Origin: Syntrophomonadaceae bacterium
GTDB taxonomy: Bacteria > Bacillota > Syntrophomonadia > Syntrophomonadales > Syntrophomonadaceae
Reading direction: 5' to 3'
NCBI GenBank assembly: GCA_012729715.1
Contig: JAAYCQ010000082.1
Coordinates: 1-64,000 of the forward strand
Length of the DNA: 64,000 nt
The translations under genes were made by a program, and so were the position numbers. The number at the start of each line of letters is the position of its first letter. Position 1 is the stretch's first letter. Shown here piece after piece: positions 44,198-54,185 of the stretch. The notes beneath the pieces are model-generated. The model had not been told where the DNA came from, searched no databases, and saw only the letters and a program-made list of their open reading frames with translations.

Positions 44198-44607
44198 TTT
44201 CCCTCCTAATGTTAACGTTTTAATATTATTGAGTACATATAGCTTATTTGCATAATAAGTCAAAACTACCACCATACAATACCCGAGCAAAAATTGAATG
44301 GCTAGGACGCTATTAGGGGGATGTTCCTTCCCATCAAATTATAACATCATTTTTATGTTTATCATGTTTCTCATTTATGTAAATTAATGTAACTATCTCC
44401 TTGCCCCTTTTCGTTTTCTTTAGGACACTTATAACGATATTTATATTTGCTATGAGAAGGCAGGAAGCCCAGAACTAAAATATTTATTAATTTACCTGGG
44501 ATTTTGCGCCATTAACAAAGAAAGCCTAGCTTTAATGTAATTATTACGGGTACAAACTGCTAAAGTTCAATCAATGGCAACGATTTATTCCTCCCATACC
44601 CAAACCA
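44198..44607. other. 410 bp without a recognisable gene
   Basis: AT-rich stretch between the YdcF-like gene end and the polymerase SD. I see no repeat, RNA gene or clear promoter. It may hold the promoter of the polymerase gene. Confidence 0.5.
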
Positions 44608-45240
44608 TCATCTCCACCTGTCTAACAAATGGAAATTTACCAGCTTAACGTATTCCGTTACCACCCACTTGGCATCCTCCCGTGAGCGCCACCAGGCGGC
44701 AGCATTAAAATCGTCATAGGGAGTAGGGCAAGATAGCACCGTCACATCCCGATCCAAAGCTGCTAATGCCCAGCGAAAGAGTTTAGCCGAACGCTTGGAA
44801 TGAAACTTCGAACTTACTAATATTACCTTATCTACCTCCGCTTGCTCGTTAAGATATTTGGCTACTATAAGAGCTTCATCCTGAGTACTGCAGGCATCCC
44901 CTGGTATAATGATAAACGCTTCTTCCGGTACCCCCAACTGTACCCCCACTGAAGCTGCCAGTTCTGCATCGCGGGGCAAACTTACTCCACGGGACTTCAG
45001 TAGTTCGTAACCCGGCTGACAGTTCTCCACCATCATAATACGTGGCGCATAGCCCTGCTCATAAAGGTCCACCGCCCCTAATATCCGATCCGGGCCGCTT
45101 CCCATAAGCACGATAATCACATCAGCTTTTTCCGGAGAATCGTTAGATACTATTCCAACTCCGGCATAACGAAAAAATACCACCAGTATAACCAGTAATA
45201 TAATACATACGAATAAAGCTCTTTTCTTTTTAACCGGCAT
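44608..45240 (-). CDS. YdcF/DUF218 family membrane-anchored protein
   Basis: 210 residues from ATG 45240 (MPVKKKRALFVCIIL), with GGGAG 8 nt upstream; an earlier ATG at 45267 lacks a spaced SD. One N-terminal membrane segment, then the DUF218 fold: ADVIIVLMGSGPDRILGAVDLYEQGYAPRI, GDACSTQDEALIVAKYL and VSSKFHSKRSAKLFRWAL. This family is found in envelope polysaccharide loci (SanA/YdcF); its biochemical role is not settled. Placed between the polymerase and a glycosyltransferase, so a role in glycan export is likely. Confidence 0.88.
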   Translation of the reverse strand: MPVKKKRALFVCIILLVILVVFFRYAGVGIVSNDSPEKADVIIVLMGSGPDRILGAVDLYEQGYAPRIMMVENCQPGYELLKSRGVSLPRDAELAASVGVQLGVPEEAFIIIPGDACSTQDEALIVAKYLNEQAEVDKVILVSSKFHSKRSAKLFRWALAALDRDVTVLSCPTPYDDFNAAAWWRSREDAKWVVTEYVKLVNFHLLDRWR

Positions 45241-45412
45241 TAATAACACTCCCGCCTCTAATTTCATCCTAATGGCTGCTTGGTGAAAATTTGGTCTGTC
45301 GTTAACATGGGAGGAACTAAAAACTTAAGTCACCCAGTTCCTAACCCCTGACACCATACTGTTGCTGCCGTTTTTTTACCTGAGGTTCGCAATGTTTCGT
45401 TTGATACAGGTT

Positions 45413-46507
45413 CTACCCACAAATATGGTTAATTTCCTTCATATAACTGTCAATAACTATTTGCCGGTCAAATTCCCGTTCCACCTTTTGTCGGCTCATT
45501 TTCCCCATTTGCACCTTCTGCTCATATGGCAGCTGTATAAATCTCTCGATTTTATCTACTAAGTCATGTACATTTCCCATCGCAAATACATACCCATTGT
45601 TGTCTATTACTTCACGGCATCCCGGTATATCAGATGCAATCAGTGCTCTGCCAATTGCTGCTGATTCTAATAGAACATTCGACATCCCTTCGTGGTAAGA
45701 TGGTTGGATTAGACAATGACTATTTTTTATAAATGGTCTAATATCTTTCTGAAAACCATGATATTCTATATAGTTTTTTGCTTCGTAATCTGCTATAAGC
45801 TCATTATAATGTGCCTCGGTTGGTTCTATAAAACCAATTATATTAAACTGAGTATGGGGATATCTCTGCTTGATAGTCTTTGCCGCCATCAGGTATTCGT
45901 CAATGCCTTTTTCTTTCATAACCCGCCCGATAAAGTTAAATACCACCTTATCTCCAGGTGGAAACGGTGTATATTCGAACTGGTCAAGATTTACCCCCGA
46001 CCCAGGAAGCAGCTTGTGTTTCCCTGAAATTATTCCCAGATTAAGCATGAAATCCATATCGCTGCTGTTCTGAAAAAACACCAAATTTGATTTCTTTATG
46101 GCGGCTTTATACATCATGACTAACAATTTTGATAAAAGCCGCTTGTCAATAAAACCGCTGCCCAGCCCGGTTATATTATTTATATAAGGAATTTTCAACA
46201 GTCTGCAGGCTATGCTTCCATATATATTTGGTTTTATCGTATACGTAAGTACTACATCAGGTTTTACATTTTTCATTATTTTTAAATATTTTAATACCAA
46301 TTTAAAATCGGTAAGGGGATTGGTTCCCCGCCTATCAACCGGGGTTTCTATAAAAATACACCCCATCTGCCGCAATTGCTCAACTTTTTCTCCAACCGGA
46401 AGGGATATATAAACTTCATATCCTTGTCCCATCAACACTTCCAGCAGTTCTTTCCTAAAATTATATAGCCCCACATCGTTATTAGCCAAAATCAGTATTT
46501 TTTTCAT
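45413..46507 (-). CDS. Glycosyltransferase family 4
   Basis: 364 residues. Rossmann N-domain starts MKKILILANNDVGLYNFRKE; C-domain VVFNFIGRVMKEKGIDEYLMAA and the GT4 donor motif IQPSYHEGMSNVLLESAAIGRALIAS (with the E-x7-E pattern). Resembles PglA/CapM-type transferases that use a lipid-linked sugar acceptor on the cytoplasmic face. The gene lies one base after the large membrane protein gene stop. Sugar unknown. Confidence 0.92.
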   Translation of the reverse strand: MKKILILANNDVGLYNFRKELLEVLMGQGYEVYISLPVGEKVEQLRQMGCIFIETPVDRRGTNPLTDFKLVLKYLKIMKNVKPDVVLTYTIKPNIYGSIACRLLKIPYINNITGLGSGFIDKRLLSKLLVMMYKAAIKKSNLVFFQNSSDMDFMLNLGIISGKHKLLPGSGVNLDQFEYTPFPPGDKVVFNFIGRVMKEKGIDEYLMAAKTIKQRYPHTQFNIIGFIEPTEAHYNELIADYEAKNYIEYHGFQKDIRPFIKNSHCLIQPSYHEGMSNVLLESAAIGRALIASDIPGCREVIDNNGYVFAMGNVHDLVDKIERFIQLPYEQKVQMGKMSRQKVEREFDRQIVIDSYMKEINHICG

Positions 46508-46508
46508 A

Positions 46509-47939
46509 TCAATTATGGCCTTTCTTTGCTGGTTCCACCAATATTACTCCCTTTTTCTGTAATAATGAGAAAAATCCTCCCATACCCAGTGCAACTAAGG
46601 TCATCAGAAATCCGTAACGGGTTCTATATAAGGACCCTACATTTGGTATTACCAGAGTAAAGCATAACATCATCCCAATACAGAAAATTAGAATTATCCA
46701 TGTCTCAATCCGTTTTCGCGAGTACCATATAAAATACGGAAGAAAAACCATTGTCATATAAATAATCACCATTTCCAGTGCGGATACTCGCCGCATGGCA
46801 GTATTACCCGAAAGGCTTCCTTCCGCAAACCACTGATCAGGAAATGGAGATAAAAATGCAATTTCTAATGCTCTGGGTAAATAACAAACTATATCCTTTA
46901 TACTATATAACCCTTTATCACAATCAATATTACTCGCTGCATCAGGATAACCATATCTAAATCCATCTCTGACCATTCCTAAAGCAGCACCCATACTATC
47001 CAAGACTTGAAAGGGATAATTAAGTACCCCTAACCAACCTTTTGGTATCTCTTTTGGTATCTCTTTTGGTATCTCTTTTAGTATCTCTTTTGGTATCTCT
47101 TTTGGTATCTCTTTTGGTATCTCTTGGGTTACTTGTGGAATCTCGACCTGAATTCCCCCTCTTGTCAGTGGAACTAATAACACTATTATAAGCCAAAACA
47201 AAGTTGCGATAAGGGTAGCTTTCGGTATAGAGATTCTTTTATTATGTGCCTTTATAATAAGCATTATTGTCATCAGCAATGAAATTGCCAAGGTCATGTA
47301 TTGAAGTAATTGAACTCCATACGGTCTAACTATCCATACAAGCACCGCTCCTAAAAAAACGAACCCCAATGCTTTTATCTGTTCCCATGCTCGGCTTTCC
47401 CATGTACTTAGACATGCCAGTTTTATTAATCCGTATAAAAAACATAGGCACCCCAATATAAAGAACCCGTCCTTATGAAGCTGAGTATACCAGGTCATAG
47501 CCGAAGGAAAAAGTAAAAAAGGAAGTACACAGAATAGCGCATATTTACGGTTTGTAATGAACACCTCGACTATGCATAGTAAAACCAAAGCTGCAGATGC
47601 ATGGAGAATGGCGTTTAAAGGTATCGTCGTCCACGGTTGGGGTACTGTCAATGCATAAATTGCAGCAGCTATACCCGCCGGCGCCTGTCCCTGTGGCCTT
47701 AGATCCCAGGCCGACCATCCCGTAGTCTTTATTTCCTCCGCCAGGTCAACAGCAATCTGGTGGAAAGTGAGCCAATCCCCACCTACTAGCAGCCCATTAC
47801 CGCCATGCCAGGCCGGGAATACATGAGGTAACAAAACCATTTGGACCAAAACTGCTACTACCACAGTATATAGAAAAAATATAAGCCATAACCGAAAGTA
47901 AGGAGCTTTATCCTTTTCATTAGATATGTATTCCATCAT
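46509..47939 (-). CDS. Polytopic membrane protein with IPKE repeat loop
   Basis: 476 residues from ATG 47939 (AAGGTG 8 nt upstream); a TTG at 47942 is also possible. About ten membrane segments. WHGGNGLLVGGDWLTFHQIA near the N-terminus is polyprenyl-sugar glycosyltransferase-like. Between segments near residue 280 lies EVEIPQVTQ followed by seven EIPK-type units (one EILK), coded by 12-bp repeats at 47040-47123. It resembles the mannosyltransferase-like integral proteins of polysaccharide loci, but I cannot assign a family firmly. Context: 7-nt gap to asnB. Confidence 0.7.
   Translation of the reverse strand: MMEYISNEKDKAPYFRLWLIFFLYTVVVAVLVQMVLLPHVFPAWHGGNGLLVGGDWLTFHQIAVDLAEEIKTTGWSAWDLRPQGQAPAGIAAAIYALTVPQPWTTIPLNAILHASAALVLLCIVEVFITNRKYALFCVLPFLLFPSAMTWYTQLHKDGFFILGCLCFLYGLIKLACLSTWESRAWEQIKALGFVFLGAVLVWIVRPYGVQLLQYMTLAISLLMTIMLIIKAHNKRISIPKATLIATLFWLIIVLLVPLTRGGIQVEIPQVTQEIPKEIPKEIPKEILKEIPKEIPKEIPKGWLGVLNYPFQVLDSMGAALGMVRDGFRYGYPDAASNIDCDKGLYSIKDIVCYLPRALEIAFLSPFPDQWFAEGSLSGNTAMRRVSALEMVIIYMTMVFLPYFIWYSRKRIETWIILIFCIGMMLCFTLVIPNVGSLYRTRYGFLMTLVALGMGGFFSLLQKKGVILVEPAKKGHN
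47040..47123 (-). repeat. Seven tandem 12-bp units
   Basis: Plus-strand unit TTTTGGTATCTC, seven copies with one G-to-A change; in frame they code (EIPK)n. Copy number would change by whole codons only. Confidence 0.95.
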
Positions 47940-47946
47940 CAAACCT

Positions 47947-49899
47947 TCACCTTTGCCCTAACCAGGCCTGAAACATCAAAACCGGCCAGAGATAGTGCTG
48001 CCAATTACGTTTGCCGGAGAGATGTTCCTGCCATTTTTCTTGAATCAATTCAGAGTGAAAGAAACCTTCCTGGCGCAGACGGTTCTCGTTTATCAAATCC
48101 TCCGCCCAATCTTTAAGCGGTCCTCTTAACCAGCTGTCAATAGGAACCCCAAATCCCATTTTCGGCCGGTCGATTAATTCACGAGGCACATACCTGTATA
48201 GAACCTGCCGCAGTATCCATTTCCCTTCACCATTCTTTATCTTCATTTCCAATGGTAAACGCCAGGCAAACTCAACTACCCGGTGATCTAGAAAAGGAAC
48301 CCGGGACTCCAGGCCTACCCCCATACAGGCCCGATCCACCTTAACCAGTATGTCATCAGGCAAATAACTTAGAGTATCAAGGTACATCATCCGCAAGGTA
48401 AAGTCACTAATATCCGCCCATTGCAGAGGTTCGGTCAGTATGGTCGAGGGCTCTGCTGCGCTAATTATCAGCTCCTGCGGGTTTTTCCAGGTCGATATCA
48501 GGTTGCGGTACATAGCCTCTGGAGAGCCAACTGCCAGTACTTCGGCCAATTTATGGATCTTATCACCGGGTAGCCTCTGCCGGAACTCCTTCGGCAATAC
48601 CGGTCCCCAACGATCAAATATTTTGTCCCAAACTGCGGGCGGTAGTACTCGTAAAGCCCCAGCTCCTGCAAACCTCAGCGACCTGGGGAGCCATCCCACT
48701 TTATTCCAGATGCTGCGCCCCCAGAAATAGCGATTGTACCCGCCGAAAAGCTCATCACCGGCATCACCGGACAGGCTCACCGTCAACTTCTGCCGGGCCA
48801 GAGCCGCCACCAGGTGGGTAGGTATCTGGGAGGAATCGGCAAAAGGCTCGTCATATAATTCGGGCAAACGGGGAATAACACCCATGGCTTCTTCCGGAGT
48901 TACATATAGTTCTGTATGTTCAGTACCCAGATACTCGGCTACCTCCCGGGCATACCGGGCTTCATTGTAAGCCTGTTCGTAAAATCCTATACTGAATGTT
49001 TTAACCGGAACATTGCTCTGCGCCTGCATTAAAGCCACTATAGTAGAAGAATCTATTCCCCCGGATAAAAAGGCTCCCAGGGGAACATCGGATATCATTT
49101 GATGTTTGATTGCATCCCTTAATAAATTATCCAGATAAATTATGGCTTCATCCTCAGAACCATCATAGGGGTTAACCAGACCGGCTTCCACTATTTGCTT
49201 AAATGACCAATAGGGAACCGGTTCAGGATAATATCCCGGCTTATTTGCAGTTATAGTTATAATAGTACCTGGAACCAGCTTCTTAATTCCCTTATAAATC
49301 GAATAAGGCGCCGGAATGTAGGCATGTCTCATAAATAATGCCAGGGAATCCCGGTCAATATCCGCGGAAAAACCAGGATATGCACATATGGCCTTTAGTT
49401 CCGAAGCAAATATAAAGGTATTCCCCTGCCAGCCATAGTAAAGAGGTTTTTCTCCTATGCGGTCGCGAACCAGAGACAGCTGTCTCTCCTGCCGGTCCCA
49501 TAGGGCAAATGCAAACATTCCGATAAAGCGTTTTACCGAATTCTCCAAACCCCATTTTTCAAAAGCGGCCAGCATCACTTCGGTATCGGAGTGCCCGTGA
49601 AACCTCCAACCTGTAGTCTCTAATTCCCGGCGCAGCTCCAGGTAATTATAAATCTCCCCGTTATAGGTAATAACATAGCGCCCGCCGGCAGAAATCATAG
49701 GCTCATTGCCTTCCGGTGATACGTCTATAATGGATAGCCGTCGGTGACCAAAGGCTATTCCCGCCTCCATGTCATACCAGCAGCCATCGTTATCAGGGCC
49801 GCGGTGTAGAAGGGTTGCGTTCATTCTATTAATACTATTCTTAAAACCTTCTTGCGCGTTAAATGCATTACATTTAAGAAATCCGCTAATTCCGCACAT
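47947..49899 (-). CDS. asnB: Asparagine synthase-like glutamine amidotransferase
   Basis: 650 residues, longer than typical AsnB (about 555-630). N-terminal Ntn glutaminase: MCGISGFLKC with catalytic Cys2, then LLHRGPDNDG and GHRRLSIID. Synthetase half: LGAFLSGGIDSSTIVALM (PPi loop SGGxDS), SLSGDAGDELFGGYNRYFWG, LPDDILVKVDRACMGVGLE. In polysaccharide clusters such enzymes usually amidate a uronic acid or modify the glycan rather than make free asparagine. Placed between the formyltransferase and the membrane protein; true substrate unknown. Confidence 0.9.
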   Translation of the reverse strand: MCGISGFLKCNAFNAQEGFKNSINRMNATLLHRGPDNDGCWYDMEAGIAFGHRRLSIIDVSPEGNEPMISAGGRYVITYNGEIYNYLELRRELETTGWRFHGHSDTEVMLAAFEKWGLENSVKRFIGMFAFALWDRQERQLSLVRDRIGEKPLYYGWQGNTFIFASELKAICAYPGFSADIDRDSLALFMRHAYIPAPYSIYKGIKKLVPGTIITITANKPGYYPEPVPYWSFKQIVEAGLVNPYDGSEDEAIIYLDNLLRDAIKHQMISDVPLGAFLSGGIDSSTIVALMQAQSNVPVKTFSIGFYEQAYNEARYAREVAEYLGTEHTELYVTPEEAMGVIPRLPELYDEPFADSSQIPTHLVAALARQKLTVSLSGDAGDELFGGYNRYFWGRSIWNKVGWLPRSLRFAGAGALRVLPPAVWDKIFDRWGPVLPKEFRQRLPGDKIHKLAEVLAVGSPEAMYRNLISTWKNPQELIISAAEPSTILTEPLQWADISDFTLRMMYLDTLSYLPDDILVKVDRACMGVGLESRVPFLDHRVVEFAWRLPLEMKIKNGEGKWILRQVLYRYVPRELIDRPKMGFGVPIDSWLRGPLKDWAEDLINENRLRQEGFFHSELIQEKWQEHLSGKRNWQHYLWPVLMFQAWLGQR

Positions 49900-50010
49900 A
49901 AATACTTCTTCCTATTCCTAGAATATAACTATAATCCTGTATTAAAACACTCCTTTGCTGTATATAATCAGCTAAATGCTCGGTATAAATTCTCATACCT
50001 TGATACAATA

Positions 50011-50790
50011 TTATTTAATCCCCCATCCAATTCGGGCGCACATATACTGGCACAGGGTAGGATGATAATACAATCGGGATGTTCCAACCGGTGCTCCTTT
50101 AATCTGAATCTTTCCTGCCAGTGCATCATGAACTGCTGCTACTATTAAGGGTATACCGGCAGCAATTTGTAGATAAGGATAAGTAACAAAAGAATCCTTC
50201 CGGGAAGGTTTAATTCGCTCCTGGTATAGAATGCCACCAGTGTCAATACCCTGGTCTACCAGGTGGATAGTCACCCCACAATTTCCAACATCCTTTTCAT
50301 ATAGAGCCCAGTAGCCACCGTGTACCCCTCTAAACAAAGGAGTGATTCCTGCATGCATGTTGATAAAATGAACCGGAATACAGCTTAAAACATTATCGGA
50401 GATAATACGGGTTCCATTAATTACTACTACCTTTGGATTCAGTTCTTGTAATAGGTCAATTGCTGCCTTAGAATTTACACTTTCCACATGAATTATCGTA
50501 TCAGCCGGGATAGGAGATGCGTCGATATGGTATTGTCTTTGAATTTGATCAATTCGATGCCAGCCTGTCCGGGTAAGAAACGGAACCATCAGCAATTGAA
50601 AAAGAATCTGTCCTCCAACTTTCATATATCCAAGACGTTTCACCCTGTTTTTGACCAACTGCCGACGTGAAACTGATTTTTCCATAATAACCCGTACTAC
50701 AGTAAACTCCTGTTCAAGCGCATGGTATAATATATTAGTGGAAACTCCTGGTCCGGCCATAAGAACCAGAGGTGAATCCTCATTCGGCAT
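50011..50790 (-). CDS. Formyltransferase-family protein (sugar N-formyltransferase-like)
   Basis: 259 residues from ATG 50790 (MPNEDSPLVLMAGPG); a GTG three codons earlier is too near the GGGGAG SD. Formyl_trans_N features: VVVINGTRII, FINMHAGITPLFRGVHGGYW with the Asn-x-His pair, and the catalytic Asp in VDQGIDTGGILYQERI. A long linker between residues 50 and 95 (SVSRRQLVKNRVKRLGYMKV) is typical of the polysaccharide-locus members. It would add a formyl group to an amino sugar using 10-formyl-THF. No Fmt C-terminal domain, so it is not methionyl-tRNA formyltransferase. Confidence 0.85.
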   Translation of the reverse strand: MPNEDSPLVLMAGPGVSTNILYHALEQEFTVVRVIMEKSVSRRQLVKNRVKRLGYMKVGGQILFQLLMVPFLTRTGWHRIDQIQRQYHIDASPIPADTIIHVESVNSKAAIDLLQELNPKVVVINGTRIISDNVLSCIPVHFINMHAGITPLFRGVHGGYWALYEKDVGNCGVTIHLVDQGIDTGGILYQERIKPSRKDSFVTYPYLQIAAGIPLIVAAVHDALAGKIQIKGAPVGTSRLYYHPTLCQYMCARIGWGIK

Positions 50791-50806
50791 GACTACCACT
50801 CCCCTT

Positions 50807-51781
50807 TTATCCCTTTCGAGCCAGTTCCAACATATTTAAACTATTCATTGCTTCGTTATCTTTTAACCGCGAGTAACAATCCAGGATTTTCCTTAAAAAG
50901 GATAAATTCTCCTCCAGGTTTATACCAAAATTATGAGGATGCCACCACAGATGATATACCAACCCATTGTTAGCAGCATACTTCAGTTCATTGGTAATTC
51001 TTTTTAGTCTTATTCCATCGAGTGCCCTTAATCGTTTGGAATATGGCCGCAAAAAACGGCTGGCAGGGATACTACAGGGGTAATTCTTATTGATTGCATC
51101 TACAGGTACGCTATTAGTTCCCGTGATACTTATATAGGCATCCAATATGCGTAAAGCCCTACGCATAAGAGTTTGCTCCTCATCCTTACTCTCCCTGTAT
51201 ATCCACGAGTCTTCATTACCACGGTACGCCTTAATCCCTCTGGTCTTAAGAATATCAATATAGTCTTCGTTAATCTGGTTGCGGGGAAATACCAAGCTTT
51301 CTATACTGACACCAAACTCAGCTGCTACCGCTATAGCCGCGTCCAGATCCTGGGCAAAGGCTTCCGCCGTCTGCCCGGTTTCCAGGCAATAATAATGGGA
51401 AAAGGTATGGCTGGCAATCTCTTGATTGGGGCAAGCCCTGATTTTTTCAATTAAAGGCCGGGCAAAATGGAACAATGCAGAACTATCATCCTCCATGGTA
51501 TCAATATATTTATAAGGATCCAAAGCGGGGTTATTATAGCACGGGCGATAGACCGGCAAATTTGCCCGCAGATGACTAATATCATCAAAGAAGAGAAACC
51601 CTACACAGGCCCAGGTGGCATGAATAGGGTACTCTGAGAATACATCCAAAATGGCGGGGATAGCCTCCCATACTCCCAGTAAATTCTGACGATATTGATG
51701 AAGATTAATACTATCTCTGACACCCCAGAAAAGCTCAAAATCCAATGAAATAACCAAAACACCCTCTTGTTTTGGCTTCAT
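50807..51781 (-). CDS. Polysaccharide deacetylase-family protein
   Basis: 324 residues from ATG 51781; a TTG at 51814 with a good GGGAG site is also possible (11 extra residues). NodB-like fold: ISLDFELFWGVRD (motif 1 Asp in LDFE), EIASHTFSHYYC (the HxxxH metal pair, motif 2), and FPRNQINEDYI (motif 3). C-terminal YHLWWHPHNFG is typical of the polysaccharide-locus branch. Likely deacetylates an N-acetyl sugar of the exported glycan. No signal peptide is seen, so it acts in the cytoplasm or on a lipid-linked unit. Confidence 0.87.
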   Translation of the reverse strand: MKPKQEGVLVISLDFELFWGVRDSINLHQYRQNLLGVWEAIPAILDVFSEYPIHATWACVGFLFFDDISHLRANLPVYRPCYNNPALDPYKYIDTMEDDSSALFHFARPLIEKIRACPNQEIASHTFSHYYCLETGQTAEAFAQDLDAAIAVAAEFGVSIESLVFPRNQINEDYIDILKTRGIKAYRGNEDSWIYRESKDEEQTLMRRALRILDAYISITGTNSVPVDAINKNYPCSIPASRFLRPYSKRLRALDGIRLKRITNELKYAANNGLVYHLWWHPHNFGINLEENLSFLRKILDCYSRLKDNEAMNSLNMLELARKG

Positions 51782-51889
51782 CGCCCTGCCCTCTCTTTTA
51801 TCAAAGCATTTCAAGATTTATCTCCCTTCTTAGAAACAAGAATCCCGGCAATTCAACACATTTTATGCTCCCAATTTTTCTGTTTAAAA

Positions 51890-52879
51890 CTAACGTTTAC
51901 ACAAGAAATGCCAATAAGGTATTTTATCGGAAATAATAATCTCTCTATATGTATCGTTTAACTTTAAAATATCTTTTTTAGCAAACCGTTGTTCTATCCC
52001 GGTAAAAAAACGGTCATAAACATCTTGTCTGATTCCCTCAATACTTTTGCCGTTATATGCTTCATACAACGGTACCTTATTCCCGCAGCCAAATAATTGA
52101 AATATTTTTCCCAATCCTACCAATGGTTTATATACAAGCAGTGCAATGCTCCAGGTAATTACTGAACGTATCCATTGAGTGCGTATTTTACATAATCCGC
52201 TCCTGACTATGGTCACAATATTTAATAATGAACGAAAATACCAGGGCCGGTTGTCCAGGGCATAATACAAATATATCAATAATACCGGGGCATATTTATT
52301 CAGCATCCTTACAGCTTCCAGGGCATTATTGGGCAGATGGTGTAAAACTCCCAGGCTAAAAATAATATCACAAAAATCATTACGGAATGGCAAATCATTA
52401 ATATCAGCCATAAAATACAATACATTATTTGACTCCTGAAGATTGCGTCTGGCTACAAATATTGCTTCTGAAAAATCCAACAGTAATAATTCCTTACATT
52501 TATCAGTTAGGAAAAAACTCCACCGTCCAATCCCACAGCCTAAATCACACATTCTATAATCGTTTAACTCAGATAAATCCAAAAGATCAAAATAATCTTC
52601 AAATATTTCCTGATGTTCCGGTAAGATTCTATCAAACTTTTTCCACTCTTCCCCAAAAGTATATTGAATATCCTCGTCAAACAGCTTTGATACGACATCC
52701 CTATGCTCCCCTTCAAGTCCCCTTATATTTACCGGTATTCTTGATTTCTCCAAAAGAATAATTACATCATTTACAATTGGATAGATTTTGCCGTCAACCA
52801 TTAGAGCATTCTCATTTAAGGAGATGTCTTCACAGGCAAATATATCTTTTAAAATATTAATTTTATCCGTATAATACAT
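51890..52879 (-). CDS. Class I SAM-dependent methyltransferase
   Basis: 329 residues. Motif I is MCDLGCGIGRWSFFLTDKC near residue 110, followed by LLLDFSEAIFVARRNL and post-I/IV segments (YFMADINDLPFRNDFCDIIF, SLGVLHHLPN). The N-terminal 60 residues look like a short Trm112-like start with few cysteines. A C-terminal hydrophobic stretch (SVITWSIALLVYKPLVGLGK) may touch the membrane. Member of the glycan cluster; probably methylates a sugar or a capping group. Six nt separate it from the glycosyltransferase gene upstream. Confidence 0.88.
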   Translation of the reverse strand: MYYTDKINILKDIFACEDISLNENALMVDGKIYPIVNDVIILLEKSRIPVNIRGLEGEHRDVVSKLFDEDIQYTFGEEWKKFDRILPEHQEIFEDYFDLLDLSELNDYRMCDLGCGIGRWSFFLTDKCKELLLLDFSEAIFVARRNLQESNNVLYFMADINDLPFRNDFCDIIFSLGVLHHLPNNALEAVRMLNKYAPVLLIYLYYALDNRPWYFRSLLNIVTIVRSGLCKIRTQWIRSVITWSIALLVYKPLVGLGKIFQLFGCGNKVPLYEAYNGKSIEGIRQDVYDRFFTGIEQRFAKKDILKLNDTYREIIISDKIPYWHFLCKR

Positions 52880-52885
52880 TTTCTT

Positions 52886-54028
52886 TTAAATATCCTTTCG
52901 TCTATTATTTGAGAACACATTCCGGTAAAGTGTTTGATATTGCTCTATGATTGTTTCTAAAGAAAAATACTCCATGATCCGTTGACGTGCAGATAAGCCC
53001 ATAACTTCACGTTCTCCAATATCCATTCCGAGTACCTCCATTACTGCCTGGGCCAATGCATCGGGATTTGATGGGGGAACTATATAACCTGTCGAACCTA
53101 CCAGATAAGCTGAATCTCCAGCATCCGTAACAACACAGGGAACAGCACAGGACATACCCTCTCCTACGGTATTAGGAAATCCCTCACTATATGATGAAGA
53201 AACTGCTACCGTCAATGCAGCGTTTATTAAGTTAACGTCATTTCTTTCTCCCAGGAGATGGACTACCCGATTTAAACCGAGTTCGTTTACTGTATTAACC
53301 AAATGCTGATTATTATAATCAACATCCCGGCCGGCTAGTATAAAATGCACATCAGGCCTGAGCTCATTTATAATAGCAGCTGCTCTGAGAAATGTGCGAT
53401 GGTCTTTCATGGGATTATATCTGGCTATTAGTCCAACAAATTCAGTATTTTTCGGGCAATTCAGTTCTTCGATTAACGCTGTACGCGCAGTAACTATCGG
53501 GCAAAAAGAATCGGTATCAAAACCATTAGGAATAATTACCCATTTACCAGCCTTATAGCCTATCTTCTCATGCCATAACATCCCTGCTTGAGAATTTGCA
53601 ATAATTGCTTCAGGCAGAAATGAGCTTTTGGCTAATAAATGAATAACAAAAAAGAGGAATCGAGAATGATCCTCCCGTTTTAAGTCCGAGCATCTAATAT
53701 TCCATATAAATGGGATTCGTTTGATCAGCGCAACCAGCATTCCTAATAAATCCGCATGATAGAGCCAGGTCTGAATAATATCCGGTTTCTCCTGTCTTAC
53801 TATTCTTAATAACCGCAAAACATATACCGGCGAAATGCCGCCGCGCTTCATACCCAGACAGTACACGGGAACGCCTGCTTTTTTAAACTCCGGCCCCAGG
53901 GTACCTTCATCTATCATAGATACTACAACATTTCGGAATTCCGACTTATTCATACCCTGTACTAATTTTAAGAGCATCATTTCCGCTCCGCCGGTTTCCA
54001 GGTCGGTTATGAGATGAAGAATTTTCAT
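52886..54028 (-). CDS. Glycosyltransferase family 4
   Basis: 380 residues. N-domain MKILHLITDLETGGAEMML; C-domain FVGLIARYNPMKDHRTFLRA, LLGERNDVNLINAAL and the donor motif SSSYSEGFPNTVGEGMSCAVPCVVT. Same subgroup as many polysaccharide GT4s with the GGAExxL start. A decayed partial copy of its middle region lies at 57590-57990. Donor sugar unknown. Confidence 0.92.
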   Translation of the reverse strand: MKILHLITDLETGGAEMMLLKLVQGMNKSEFRNVVVSMIDEGTLGPEFKKAGVPVYCLGMKRGGISPVYVLRLLRIVRQEKPDIIQTWLYHADLLGMLVALIKRIPFIWNIRCSDLKREDHSRFLFFVIHLLAKSSFLPEAIIANSQAGMLWHEKIGYKAGKWVIIPNGFDTDSFCPIVTARTALIEELNCPKNTEFVGLIARYNPMKDHRTFLRAAAIINELRPDVHFILAGRDVDYNNQHLVNTVNELGLNRVVHLLGERNDVNLINAALTVAVSSSYSEGFPNTVGEGMSCAVPCVVTDAGDSAYLVGSTGYIVPPSNPDALAQAVMEVLGMDIGEREVMGLSARQRIMEYFSLETIIEQYQTLYRNVFSNNRRKDI

Positions 54029-54144
54029 GTTACATTATACCCCCACGGGTCTTTTATGATAACACTTATATAAACTCAATAGTTCGTGGCCCCAACGTCT
54101 CAGGATGGAACTCTCTTTTAACCTTCTCTATAGTGTCATAGAAT

Positions 54145-54172
54145 AAGTCCGGGAAAATTCCCGGACTTATAA
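54145..54172 (-). terminator. Hairpin after the ywgA-like gene
   Basis: AAGTCCGGGAATTTTCCCGG then ACTT: a 10-bp stem, followed by a weak U-tract. The same type of hairpin (AAGTCCGGGAA) follows the broken ywgA-like gene at 56240-56264. Confidence 0.65.
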
Positions 54173-54185
54173 ATAACTTGCTATT

